Notes: generated by a model from the sequence alone, not told the origin. A stretch of DNA of 64,000 bases from JANXMY01 sp964251675 (GCA_964251675.1 CAXUKS010000012.1:46853-110852), one strand, 5' to 3'. Positions 50,523 through 58,470 are shown, counted from the stretch's first letter. Numbers and translations are program-made.

Positions 50523-50909
50523 TTAGCAGCGCTCCTCATCGGCCTGAGCGCGGCCCGCCTTCAGCGCGGCGGCAATATCCACGGCAGTGATCGCCGCCAC
50601 GATTGCCAGTGCCGCGCCGACCCGGCGGCGCTTGGGGTTGCTGGCAGTCATTCCAGAAGCGAGGGCGGCGAGGTCTAGAGCGTCCCCGCCGACCCGCGCC
50701 CAGAACCAGGGGGCGGGCTGAGGCTGTGTCAGAAGACCGGCTCCTGCGGCAATTTCTCGAAATCCGAAGAAGCGCACCAGAGCGGCCTTTTTTTCCATTC
50801 CCAGAAACTCGGTCAGGCCGCCTGTCGCCAGCACTTCCGTCAGGCCCAGTCCGACACTGAACCAGCCAAGAGACTGCGCCAGGATATTGACTGTCAAATC
50901 TTTCGCCAT
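50523..50909 (-). CDS. Small membrane protein, DUF4267-like
   Basis: 128 residues with three or four hydrophobic segments (about 8-28, 45-65, 70-90, 97-113). The start MAKDLTVNILAQSLGWFSVG resembles a family often found fused or adjacent to SRPBCC proteins. Function unknown. It sits between the MBL gene and the alpha/beta hydrolase gene in the same operon. Confidence 0.72.
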   Translation of the reverse strand: MAKDLTVNILAQSLGWFSVGLGLTEVLATGGLTEFLGMEKKAALVRFFGFREIAAGAGLLTQPQPAPWFWARVGGDALDLAALASGMTASNPKRRRVGAALAIVAAITAVDIAAALKAGRAQADEERC

Positions 50910-50948
50910 ATCTTTTTTCTTTCCAGGTCTTTTTCTTTCCAGTTCTTT

Positions 50949-51827
50949 CTAGTGAATGCGGCTGGCCCAGTTTTCAATCGCCCGGTTGCAGGCTTCCGGC
51001 TTTTCAATAATGGCCGCGTGAGCTGCGCCGGGCACAATCACCAGCGTGGAGCCAGGCCGCAGCTTCTGCATTGTTTTCTGAGACTCCACGGCATAGATGG
51101 GGTCATCCGCACCGACCACAATCAGCACGGGAACCGTCACACGGGCCAGCGTGGGCCGCGAGTCGGGGCGGCTGGCGAGCGTGTCGCCGCCGCCGACCGC
51201 AGAGTTCACGGTGCCTTTTTTGACAATCCCGCCCACAAACGCCACCAGAGCCGGGTTGCTCGTGCGCGTCTTCGTGGTCAGCATCTGCGGCATCAAGATG
51301 GGGATCATAGAGGCCACGCCCTTATCCCGCGCCTGCTGGCCGAAGCCGGGCCACTGCGCCTTTTCGACGTCATTGGCCGGGGCCGCCGTCGTGTCAATGA
51401 GCACCAGGCCGCTGAACCGCTCGGGAGCCTCGCGGTACATTTCCAGAACGACCGCCCCGCCCATGCTCATGCCGCCGATGATGGCCTTTTTGATCTTCAA
51501 ATGGTCCATGACGGCCAGCATATCTTTGGCATACAACTGTACGCCGCCTTTGGTATCCGGGGTCGTGCTGCTGCCGAAGCCGCGCAGGTCCGGCGTCACG
51601 ACCGTGTAGCGGCGGGCCAGCGCATTGCGGTTCTTGACAAACAGCTCGCCCGACAGCGGGAAGCCATGCACCAGCATCATGGCCGGGCCATGTCCCTGCA
51701 CCCGGTAGGCGATCTTGGCGCTGCCGACCTGCACGGACCCTGACGTGGCCTGCGCGTTCGCGGGAACAGTGGAAAGCGCGGTCAGCGCCGCGCCGGAAAC
51801 GAAAAGTGTAGTCAATGTACGGTTCAA
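50949..51827 (-). CDS. Exported alpha/beta hydrolase
   Basis: 292 residues from a TTG at 51827 with AAGGAG 6 nt upstream; it opens a signal peptide (ending ANAQA). Alpha/beta fold: LVHGFPLSGELF oxyanion region (about residues 52-63), nucleophile elbow GGMSMGGAVVLEMY (Ser about 118), VVGADDPIYA acid loop, and a C-terminal His in GAAHAAIIEKP. Complete catalytic triad, so probably an active esterase, lactonase or haloperoxidase-like enzyme. Confidence 0.9.
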   Translation of the reverse strand: MNRTLTTLFVSGAALTALSTVPANAQATSGSVQVGSAKIAYRVQGHGPAMMLVHGFPLSGELFVKNRNALARRYTVVTPDLRGFGSSTTPDTKGGVQLYAKDMLAVMDHLKIKKAIIGGMSMGGAVVLEMYREAPERFSGLVLIDTTAAPANDVEKAQWPGFGQQARDKGVASMIPILMPQMLTTKTRTSNPALVAFVGGIVKKGTVNSAVGGGDTLASRPDSRPTLARVTVPVLIVVGADDPIYAVESQKTMQKLRPGSTLVIVPGAAHAAIIEKPEACNRAIENWASRIH

Positions 51828-51857
51828 GTGTGTCTCCTTAGTATCTCTAAAGACAGC

Positions 51858-51882
51858 CACGGATTTTAATCCATGGCAATCC
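51858..51882. repeat. TTTTAA hairpin fragment
   Basis: AGCCACGGATTTTAATCCATGG is a short member of the GATTTYAATC hairpin family also seen at 25.0, 61.11 and 61.34 kb. Confidence 0.6.
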
Positions 51883-51914
51883 ATGCCGGGTCTATTCTGG
51901 GTCTGTTTATCCGG

Positions 51915-53141
51915 CTAAACTGCCATCGCCTGCGGCTCAAGCTCGACTTTGATCCAGCCGGGCTTGCGCTCGTCGAATGCTTCGTAAGCCTCAATCGCCG
52001 TCGCCATCGGCTCCTGCTGGGTCAAAATCAGCGTGGGGTCCACGATGCCGCTGTGGACCAGGTCCACCAGCATGGGGATGTACTTCCGGTGCGGGCAGTT
52101 GCCCATGCGAAGCGTCAGGTTCTTGTTCATCGCCGCACCTATCGGGAATGAACTCATCGTCGGCGGGTAGACCCCGATAATCGAAAGCGTCCCGGCCTTT
52201 GCCAGACATTCCACTTCCCACTGCAAAGCCTGCGACGGCGCATCGCCTGGAATCCAGGTGCTGCCGTCCGGCTTGTAGCCGTCCGGGTTATTTTGCTCTA
52301 ATTCTTCTGCGAACTGCGCCGACTGCTCCTTGTCCAGCCTGGCGGCTGGCCCCTGATGGGCATGGTAGGAGTCCACGCCGACGGCGTCAATCGCGCAGTC
52401 TGGCCCGATGCCATTGGTCAGGCGCATCAGCGCCTCGACGGGATGCTCCTCGTTGAAGTTGATCACTTCTGCACCCTGCGCCCGCGCCATGTCCAGCCGC
52501 GACGGCACGGCGTCCACCGCAAACACCCGGCCTGCGCCCAGCAGCTTGGCGCTGGCGATGGCAAATTGCCCCACCGGCCCGCAGCCAAACACAACCACGG
52601 TGTGCCCCGCCTTGATCCCCGCAAGGTCCGCGCCGAAATATGCCGTCGGGAAAATGTCGGACAGCAGGATCGCCTGCGTGTCGCTGACCTCATCCGGCAG
52701 CTTCACCAGCGTGGTGTGGGCAAAGGGGATACGCGCATATTCCGCCTGCAGGCCGTTGAACCCGCCCGCCGCTTCCGGCCCGCCGAAAAACGCCGTTCCC
52801 GCCGTCTTCCCGCCGGGGTTGGCCTTGTCGCACTGCGAGTAGTACCCCGCCCGGCAGTACGAACACGCCCCGCAGGCGATGGTGGAGCAAATTACTACCC
52901 GGTCGCCGAGGTTGAAGCCGCGCACATCGCGCCCCAGCTCCTCAATCACGCCGACGCCTTCATGCCCCAGCACCGTGCCGGGCTTCATGCCGCTGAACGT
53001 GCCGCGCACGAAATGCAGGTCCGTCCCGCAGATGGCGCTGGCCGTCAGCCGCACAATCGCGTCGGCATCGTCTTGAAGTTTCGGCTTTGGAATGTCATCC
53101 AGGCGAATATCGCCGAGGCCATGCCACACGACTGCTTTCAT
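51915..53141 (-). CDS. Zinc-dependent alcohol dehydrogenase (second copy)
   Basis: 408 residues. Catalytic zinc ligands at ICGTDLH and GHEGVG (about residues 37-67), structural zinc CGACSYCRAGYYSQC (about 91-105), cofactor motif FGCGPVGQFAIASAKLLGA. It shares the family insertion and overall organisation with 46209-47381. An extension before the C-terminus (residues about 265-310, HAHQGPAARLDKEQ...) is longer than in the first copy. Second gene of the cluster, 23 bp after the acidic ORF. Confidence 0.93.
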   Translation of the reverse strand: MKAVVWHGLGDIRLDDIPKPKLQDDADAIVRLTASAICGTDLHFVRGTFSGMKPGTVLGHEGVGVIEELGRDVRGFNLGDRVVICSTIACGACSYCRAGYYSQCDKANPGGKTAGTAFFGGPEAAGGFNGLQAEYARIPFAHTTLVKLPDEVSDTQAILLSDIFPTAYFGADLAGIKAGHTVVVFGCGPVGQFAIASAKLLGAGRVFAVDAVPSRLDMARAQGAEVINFNEEHPVEALMRLTNGIGPDCAIDAVGVDSYHAHQGPAARLDKEQSAQFAEELEQNNPDGYKPDGSTWIPGDAPSQALQWEVECLAKAGTLSIIGVYPPTMSSFPIGAAMNKNLTLRMGNCPHRKYIPMLVDLVHSGIVDPTLILTQQEPMATAIEAYEAFDERKPGWIKVELEPQAMAV

Positions 53142-53164
53142 AGGTCTTGCTTTCTGTATTTGCG

Positions 53165-53287
53165 TTAGCTGCTCTCGCCGTCGCCGTCGCTGGTCCCCAC
53201 CTGGGCCGCGTCCGGGCTGTGGTCGGTTGTGCTCGTGCTATCTTCTTCGGTCTTTGTCTGCTCGGTTGTTGTTTCTTCGTCTGCCAT
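53165..53287 (-). CDS. Acidic 40-residue ORF leading the cluster
   Basis: 40 residues, MADEETTTEQTKTEEDSTST then TDHSPDAAQVGTSDGDGESS: almost only acidic, Thr and Ser residues, no hydrophobic core. It is too short for routine gene calls. Support: ATG, GAAAGC-type weak ribosome site, 23 bp from the dehydrogenase gene in the same direction. It could be an intrinsically disordered protective peptide or a spurious frame. Confidence 0.45.
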   Translation of the reverse strand: MADEETTTEQTKTEEDSTSTTDHSPDAAQVGTSDGDGESS

Positions 53288-53483
53288 GTGCTTTTGCTTT
53301 CTAGTTTATCCTATTCCCGCTGAGTCTGCCCAGTCTTTACTGTTTGCTAAACCTGCAATAACTATGCTTAACGCCTAACACAGCCGAACAGCTATTATAG
53401 AACTGTATGCTAAGACCGAGGGGTTTCAACCCCTCGGTCTCTTCCTCATCACCCTTTTTCTCCCATCGGGTATACTTTCCACT

Positions 53484-54224
53484 ATGCCCGCCCCTGCCAA
53501 AGCCAGCAATAGCAAAGTCTGCCCGCGCTGCGGGACGCAGTACGAAAACCTGAAATCCACCACCTGCCCCCAGTGCTTCGCCATTCTGGTGCCTGTCGAT
53601 GACACGCTGGCCCGGCAGCTCGCCGATGCCCGCGCCGAGGTCGAGCGCACCCCGGAGTTTCAGGCTGTCAAAACCGAAGACGACGAGCGGTTCCGGCAGC
53701 AGTCGTTCGGCGCGTGCCTCGGCGTTGCCGCCATCACCGTCGCCACGCTGATTCTGGCCGCCGTGCTGATTACCTTCGCGGTCCGCCGCCATGCCGCCCG
53801 CCCCGCGCCCACGTCCGTCCCGGTCCCCGTGAGCCGAATGCCCGCCCCGGACCCGCTCACCACTCTGCCTGTCGCCGCCGCGCCGCTTGGCGATGTGTTC
53901 CCTGCTGCTATTGCCCCTTACACAAGGAAAACCAGCGACAGCGACATTGTCCTGACCGGCACGCTGACGCCCCTCTTTCACGCCGTCTACGCCGCCCCCG
54001 ACGGCACGCTGTTGGACATCTACGCCCTTCCCTCGGGGCGCCCCACCCCCGAGCAAAACCAGTTCCGCCTCGGCCTCACCCTCGCCGCACAGGCGAGCGG
54101 CCATCGCCCCCTGCTCTTTTTCGCCACCGAATACTGGCGCTTCGCCGCCCTGGGACCGCCCGCCGCGCCCACTGCCCCCGCCGCCTTCCGCGATGCCCTC
54201 GCGGCCCATTTCCGGCCAAATTAG
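53484..54224 (+). CDS. Zinc-ribbon membrane protein
   Basis: 246 residues. An N-terminal zinc ribbon (CPRCGTQYENLKSTTCPQC, about residues 13-31) precedes a charged linker, one membrane helix (about 78-100, CLGVAAITVATLILAAVLITF) and an extracytoplasmic domain with no recognised family. The extended -10 TATACT at 53471-53476 is 7 nt before the ATG, so the mRNA is probably leaderless. Its stop TAG is also the start of an inverted repeat. Confidence 0.75.
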   Translation: MPAPAKASNSKVCPRCGTQYENLKSTTCPQCFAILVPVDDTLARQLADARAEVERTPEFQAVKTEDDERFRQQSFGACLGVAAITVATLILAAVLITFAVRRHAARPAPTSVPVPVSRMPAPDPLTTLPVAAAPLGDVFPAAIAPYTRKTSDSDIVLTGTLTPLFHAVYAAPDGTLLDIYALPSGRPTPEQNQFRLGLTLAAQASGHRPLLFFATEYWRFAALGPPAAPTAPAAFRDALAAHFRPN

Positions 54225-54365
54225 GAGACCTCCCCCGGCCCCTCCTTCAGAGGGGAGTAAGAGAAAATGCCCCCTCGCCCCCAATTCTGGGGGAACCAGA
54301 TAATCAGGAGTGGCCTTTTCCTAACTTCTTACCCCCCTCTGGAGGAGGGGCCGGGGGAGGTCTCC
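54224..54365. repeat. 22-bp inverted repeat enclosing a CCCCAATTCTGGGG unit
   Basis: GGAGACCTCCCCCGGCCCCTCC (arms 54224-54245 and 54344-54365, exact complements) with a second pair CAGAGGGG.../...CCCCTCTGG inside and one GCCCCCAATTCTGGGGGAACC module in the loop. The left arm starts on the last base of the upstream stop codon. Confidence 0.93.
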
Positions 54366-54404
54366 GAATGGGCCGGGGCCGCTTACCAAAGCCCCGCTTT
54401 CGGG

Positions 54405-54410
54405 TATACT
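54405..54410 (+). promoter_or_regulatory. Extended -10 element
   Basis: CGGGTATACT with TATACT at 54405-54410, the same form as upstream of typA and the 53484 gene; 24 nt before the hydrolase ATG. No -35 seen. Confidence 0.4.
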
Positions 54411-54434
54411 GCCTCAAACCATCAAAGAAACCCT

Positions 54435-55379
54435 ATGAACAAGACACTCAAAACCCTGCTCTGGACCGGCGCGGGAGCCGCCGCCCTGGCCGCCGCCAAC
54501 AATGCCGTCTTCAGCCGCGCCAAAGCCCTCGGCAACACGCTCGGCGGCGATGCCCGCTTCTGGCCTGGCCCCCACGGCGACATTTTCTATACCAAACGAG
54601 GCGAAGGCCGCCCCGTGGTCCTGCTGCATGGCCTCTACGCGGGCGCGTCCGGCCACGAATGGCGCAAAAACTTCGGCCCGCTGTCCGAAAAAGCCAAAGT
54701 CTATGCCCCCGACTGGCTGGGCTTCGGGCTGTCCGACAAGCCACGTATTAAGTACACTGCCGCGACGTATATCGAGCAGCTTGAGCAGTTTCTGCGCGAA
54801 GTCGTCAAAGAGCCGTGTACCCTCGTCGCTTCGTCGCTTGCCACCGAGTACGCCGTGCAGGCCGCTGCCGACCTGCCGGAGATTGTCACCGGACTGGTGC
54901 TGGTCTGCCCGACGGGCTTCCGGCATCTCGCCAAAGCGCCCGGCGCGAAAGGCGCGGCGATTTACGGGCTGACCCATGCGCCTCTGCTCGGCACGGCCCT
55001 CTACAACGGCGTCTGCTCGCTGCCCTCCCTGCGCTGGTACTTGATGAACCAGACCTACTTTGACCCATCGCTGGTGGATGACGCTTTGATTGACCACTAC
55101 TCCACGGCGACCCACCAGTACGGTTCCCAGAATGCCCCGCCGTCGTTCTTTTCGGGCCTGCTGAACCATGACATCTCGCCGGTGTTCCCGAAGCTGGCTT
55201 TGAAGTCCATCCCCATTCTCTGGGGCCGCGAAGCACAGCTCACGCCGCTGGCGGATGCGGAAGTCTTCCTGGCCGCCAATGCCGCCGCCGCGCTGACCGT
55301 TTTTGACAAAAGCGGCCTGCTGCCGCACGATGAGCAGGCGCACGCCTTCAACCGCCTTGTTCTTGACCACCTCACCTAA
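54435..55379 (+). CDS. Alpha/beta hydrolase with unusual nucleophile elbow
   Basis: 314 residues from the ATG at 54435. An N-terminal hydrophobic segment (about 8-25) may be an anchor. Fold markers: PVVLLHGLYAGASGHEWRKN (about residues 61-80) and the elbow LVASSLATEYA, where the usual G-x-S-x-G is A-x-S-x-A with Ser retained (about 138). Acid region near ILWGREAQLTPLADAE and His in LPHDEQAHAF. Resembles the chloroplast/cyanobacterial-type hydrolases; substrate unknown. Confidence 0.87.
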   Translation: MNKTLKTLLWTGAGAAALAAANNAVFSRAKALGNTLGGDARFWPGPHGDIFYTKRGEGRPVVLLHGLYAGASGHEWRKNFGPLSEKAKVYAPDWLGFGLSDKPRIKYTAATYIEQLEQFLREVVKEPCTLVASSLATEYAVQAAADLPEIVTGLVLVCPTGFRHLAKAPGAKGAAIYGLTHAPLLGTALYNGVCSLPSLRWYLMNQTYFDPSLVDDALIDHYSTATHQYGSQNAPPSFFSGLLNHDISPVFPKLALKSIPILWGREAQLTPLADAEVFLAANAAAALTVFDKSGLLPHDEQAHAFNRLVLDHLT

Positions 55380-55426
55380 TCCCAACCTAACCTAATCCCA
55401 ACTCAGTTACAGGAGACGCCTCCCCC

Positions 55427-55726
55427 ATGTCACGCAACGGAACCAATGGCAGCGCCCAGCGCAAAGAAGACCCCACCGCCCGCCGCCCGCCCATCCCTCT
55501 GACCCTCATCGACGGCGGAGACGGCGAGGAAGACGAAGCCGCCGAGACGTACATCGTCGTCGGCGAAGCCGGGGAAGACGTCGCCTTTGAGGTCTGCGAA
55601 GATTTAGAGATCGCCCTCGGCGTCCGCGAAGCCATGCAGGAAGACGGCTTCGCCGTCCGCCTCTACGAAGCCGTCGAAATCGAAGTCGTCACCGACGACG
55701 ACCCCGCCCCTGACCGCGCCGCCTGA
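55427..55726 (+). CDS. Small acidic hypothetical protein
   Basis: 99 residues, about a quarter Asp plus Glu (for example DGGDGEEDEAAETYIV), with a basic N-terminal dozen. No family recognised. AGGAGACG lies before the ATG. It follows the alpha/beta hydrolase by 47 bp, and a perfect 13-bp hairpin follows it. Confidence 0.7.
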   Translation: MSRNGTNGSAQRKEDPTARRPPIPLTLIDGGDGEEDEAAETYIVVGEAGEDVAFEVCEDLEIALGVREAMQEDGFAVRLYEAVEIEVVTDDDPAPDRAA

Positions 55727-55747
55727 CCCGGCAAAGCCCTGACAAAA

Positions 55748-55779
55748 AACGCCCTCCGGCTCACCTGCCGGAGGGCGTT
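55748..55779. terminator. Hairpin after the acidic protein gene
   Basis: AACGCCCTCCGGC and its exact complement with a TCACCT loop. An A-run precedes the stem, so the U-run is on the minus-strand product; plus-strand termination may be inefficient. Confidence 0.65.
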
Positions 55780-55784
55780 CCCGC

Positions 55785-55813
55785 TTGCCTGCCACTGGAA
55801 TAAGTGGTATAAT
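55785..55813 (+). promoter_or_regulatory. Promoter of the higBA locus
   Basis: TTGCCT (55785-55790), 17 bp, TATAAT (55808-55813). The higB TTG start is 6 nt further on, so the transcript would be leaderless. Confidence 0.75.
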
Positions 55814-55819
55814 TGGCCT

Positions 55820-56113
55820 TTGCGTGTGATTGCTGGAAGTACACTCCGAGACTTTTGGGAAAAACATTCTGATACAGAAGGTGCTTTGAGAGCCTGATAT
55901 CAGGATGCCAATCAAGCCCAGTGGGAAACCCCGGAAGACATCAAAAACGTTTATGTCAGTGCCAGCATTGTCGCCGGAAACCGAGTTGTTTTCAACATCA
56001 AGGGCAACCAGTATCGGCTCATCGTGGCTATCAATTACCAATATGGCATTGTTTATATCCGCTTCATCGGTTCTCACCAGGACTATGACAAAGTGAATGC
56101 GGAAACTGTTTAA
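55820..56113 (+). pseudogene. higB: HigB-family mRNA interferase interrupted by TGA
   Basis: 98 codons from a TTG at 55820. The translation RVIAGSTLRDFWEKHSDTEG, ALRA-stop-YQDANQAQWETPEDI, then RVVFNIKGNQYRLIVAINY is a full-length HigB except for a TGA at codon 26 (55895-55897), where HigB proteins have Trp (A-W-Y). A TGG-to-TGA change inactivates it, unless the codon is read through. The flanking Arg, Lys and NIKGN-type catalytic regions are intact. higA follows 17 bp downstream. Confidence 0.85.
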
Positions 56114-56130
56114 AATAAGTTATCTACAAA

Positions 56131-56556
56131 ATGAACAACGTTATGAGCCTGCATCCTCTGAAGACAGAAACAGATTACCGGGAAGCTCTCGCAGAGATTG
56201 AGCAGCTTTTCAACGCGCTTCCCGAAACTGCCGAGGGAGACCGTTTGGATATGCTGACTCTTCTCGTCGAGTCTTACGAAGAGAAACAGTATCCCATCCT
56301 GCCGCCTGACCCGATTGCTGCGCTGGAATACCATCTGGAAAGCCGGGGGCTTGACCGGCGCGACCTGGAACCCTATCTTGGCAGCCTTTCGCGTGTGGAA
56401 GACGTACTTAGCCGCCGTCGTGGACTAACGATTACTATGATTCGCCGCCTGCATCGCGGCCTCGGTATCTCCGCCGATGTGCTCATTCAGCCCTACCCGC
56501 TCCGCAGTCGGCGCACCGACGCGGCGACACGGTCCCTGTCTTCGGCCTCTCTTTAG
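56131..56556 (+). CDS. higA: HigA-like antitoxin
   Basis: 141 residues. The helix-turn-helix is in the second half (about residues 70-125: LEYHLESRGLDRRDLEPYLG and VEDVLSRRRGLTITMIRRLH), with an N-terminal helical part as in HigA proteins encoded after higB. It would bind the upstream promoter and neutralise HigB. With the toxin apparently broken, it may persist as a transcription regulator. Confidence 0.85.
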   Translation: MNNVMSLHPLKTETDYREALAEIEQLFNALPETAEGDRLDMLTLLVESYEEKQYPILPPDPIAALEYHLESRGLDRRDLEPYLGSLSRVEDVLSRRRGLTITMIRRLHRGLGISADVLIQPYPLRSRRTDAATRSLSSASL

Positions 56557-56579
56557 GTGTGTATTATGAGGTGTGTATT

Positions 56580-57278
56580 ATGTCCGAAGCATCTGCACAT
56601 ATTCTTGCCGTTGCCAGCAGAGAGGTCATTCTCCGGGTGCGGATCGACAGCCAGGACACACTGGTAGAGAGCACCGACGCCACCCTATCTCGTTACCGTG
56701 CCAATGACGGCGGGCTGCACGTTCTGTTGCGACGGGCAGACGGAAAAATCGTGGTGGACCACACGCTCTCCCCTTACGAAACAGTCCGCTATGCACTTCA
56801 GGGGCCTGGTACCCGCTCGGTGGCACTGAGATGGCAGACAATTTCGGCTCCCGAAACACCTGTGCTGCCCCCGCCTTCCCGTATGGCCCGTTTCTGGCTG
56901 ACAGCCGGGCCGCTGTCTATACGAACCGGCCTGCTTTGGAACCTGCTCATCGCACTGCCAACACTCTACTACTTCTGCCTGCCTTACGGATCGGTCGCCG
57001 ACTCTGCGGACTTTGTGGTATTCTGGGTTCTGCCTGCTTCCGCCGCCGTCTTATTGATTGGCATACCGCTGTATCTCCGGGCAATTCTAAAACGCCGGGC
57101 GCAAAAACGCCCCTTTGGCCCGGAGTTAAGCGCCTTGCTATTTTGTGTGACGCCGCTCCTTTTCGCACTGTGCCTGCTTTCTCTCGCGGGCTTGGCACGC
57201 GGCTTGCAAACAGGCTTTGTGGGCGATGGCGGTGCAGACATCACCTGGCAGCAGGATGGCTTTTGGGTGCATGGCTGA
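56580..57278 (+). CDS. Integral membrane hypothetical protein
   Basis: 232 residues from the ATG at 56580, with GAGGTG 8 nt upstream; an in-frame ATG earlier is possible because GTGTATTATG is duplicated there. Soluble N-terminal domain (about 1-105) then three or four membrane segments (about 120-140, 148-170, 190-212). No known family. It follows higA by 23 bp but need not be part of that operon. Confidence 0.7.
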   Translation: MSEASAHILAVASREVILRVRIDSQDTLVESTDATLSRYRANDGGLHVLLRRADGKIVVDHTLSPYETVRYALQGPGTRSVALRWQTISAPETPVLPPPSRMARFWLTAGPLSIRTGLLWNLLIALPTLYYFCLPYGSVADSADFVVFWVLPASAAVLLIGIPLYLRAILKRRAQKRPFGPELSALLFCVTPLLFALCLLSLAGLARGLQTGFVGDGGADITWQQDGFWVHG

Positions 57279-57322
57279 TTAACTCACAATCGGCAGCAAG
57301 AGATCGGCCAATAGGAGAAACC

Positions 57323-57823
57323 ATGAACAACTTTCCCGGAGCCGGCCAGCCGCCGCAGAGCCAGCCGCCGTTTGTTCCCTCGCCGCCTGCCAAAAAGGGC
57401 GCTCCTGTGGCCGCCATCATCTTCGGCATCCTGGGCGTGCTGATTCTGCTGGCGATTGTCGGCGGCATCAAAGCCTTCCATGCCGTCAAAGACGGCTCGG
57501 CGGCAGCTATTAGCGTCGGCAATCAGTTTGTGGATGCGATGGGTCAGCACCGCTACCCCGCCGCCCGCGCCCTGTTCACTGCGCCCGTGCAGGCCACAAC
57601 GCCCACAGGCAATCTCAAAGACATTGAAACGCTGGCGGAAAAGCACCACGGCGCGTATGTCCGCCACGGCCAGCCCGCCTGGAATATCCAAAATTACAAC
57701 GGTCAGACCCGCGTGTCTCTCACCTACCCCGCTCAGTTCGCACGCGGCGGCAGCTCCGTCTCGCTGATACTTGTCCAAACACCCAAAGGCTATGAGGTCA
57801 CTGATGCCCACTACCAGTTCTAA
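57323..57823 (+). CDS. Membrane-anchored protein with extracytoplasmic DUF-like domain
   Basis: 166 residues from the ATG at 57323 after AGGAGA. Pro/Gln-rich cytoplasmic start, one membrane helix (about 28-50, VAAIIFGILGVLILLAIVGG), then a small NTF2/DUF4878-like domain (about 65-165: VGNQFVDAMGQHRYPAARALF). Its 3' end overlaps the next gene by 20 bp, so they are coupled. Function unknown. Confidence 0.75.
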   Translation: MNNFPGAGQPPQSQPPFVPSPPAKKGAPVAAIIFGILGVLILLAIVGGIKAFHAVKDGSAAAISVGNQFVDAMGQHRYPAARALFTAPVQATTPTGNLKDIETLAEKHHGAYVRHGQPAWNIQNYNGQTRVSLTYPAQFARGGSSVSLILVQTPKGYEVTDAHYQF

Positions 57824-58241
57824 CATTCGGCTCGCTCTGTCCGCTCTGACCCTGGGCAGCCTGATCCTGCCCACCGCCCTGCACGCCGCGCCTGCCGCCT
57901 CCAAAACCGCCGTCTCGACGCCGAAACCTGGCAGCCCGGAGCGCAAGGCGCTGATGGATGCCCTGCGACGGCAGTATGCCCACGACTACCACGAAACCGT
58001 GGTCTTCCGGGTGAACTGGCTTAAAGTCGGCGGCGGCTATGCGTACCTGGACGGGGCCGCCCTCGGCGCGAACGGCCAGCCCGCCCGCGAGTTTGCCCCA
58101 ATGGGCGGCAGCGTCTCGGCGTTCTACCGCAGGCAAAACGGCCACTGGAAGGTCCTCCGGTGGGGCAGCTTCGGCGGGACCGATCTGGTGGACGAGTGCC
58201 GGCAAAAATACCCAAACGCCCCCCACACCCTGTTTCCCTGA
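57804..58241 (+). CDS. Small secreted hypothetical protein
   Basis: 145 residues from the ATG at 57804, chosen for GAGGTC 6 nt before it and for the signal peptide that follows (cleaved near LHAAPA). The mature part has a short compact fold: YHETVVFRVNWLKVGGGYAY and SAFYRRQNGHWKVLRWGSFG, similar to a beta-rich domain often seen beside NTF2-like proteins. No named family. Confidence 0.72.
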   Translation: MPTTSSNIRLALSALTLGSLILPTALHAAPAASKTAVSTPKPGSPERKALMDALRRQYAHDYHETVVFRVNWLKVGGGYAYLDGAALGANGQPAREFAPMGGSVSAFYRRQNGHWKVLRWGSFGGTDLVDECRQKYPNAPHTLFP

Positions 58242-58282
58242 CGGAGTTCAGCCAGGCAGGATGCGAATGCTTTGCTAGGGAC

Positions 58283-58470
58283 AGAAATCCTACTCTCAGG
58301 AGCCATGCCCTAACGGGCACGGCTACACGGCGCACACGCCGGAAACTACCGCTTCGCGGCACTTCGACAGATGTGCCTCAGCCCTCTCGCAGCCCCGCGA
58401 AGCGGTGCTTCCTGGCCGAAGGCCGATGAGCTGTGCCCGTTAGGGCATGGCTCCTGAGAGTAGGATTTCT
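58283..58470. repeat. 38-bp perfect inverted repeat, MITE-like element
   Basis: The arms 58283-58320 and 58433-58470 are exact reverse complements over 38 bp. An inner 12-bp pair (ACCGCTTCGCGG and complement) makes a cruciform-like element of 188 bp. The arms are not shared with the other repeat families and no transposase is present. Confidence 0.92.

Noticed and set aside
48373..50526. 717-residue plus-strand ORF
   Set aside because: Spans two minus-strand genes with signal peptide, propeller and MBL motifs; its Arg-rich composition is typical of GC-rich shadow frames.
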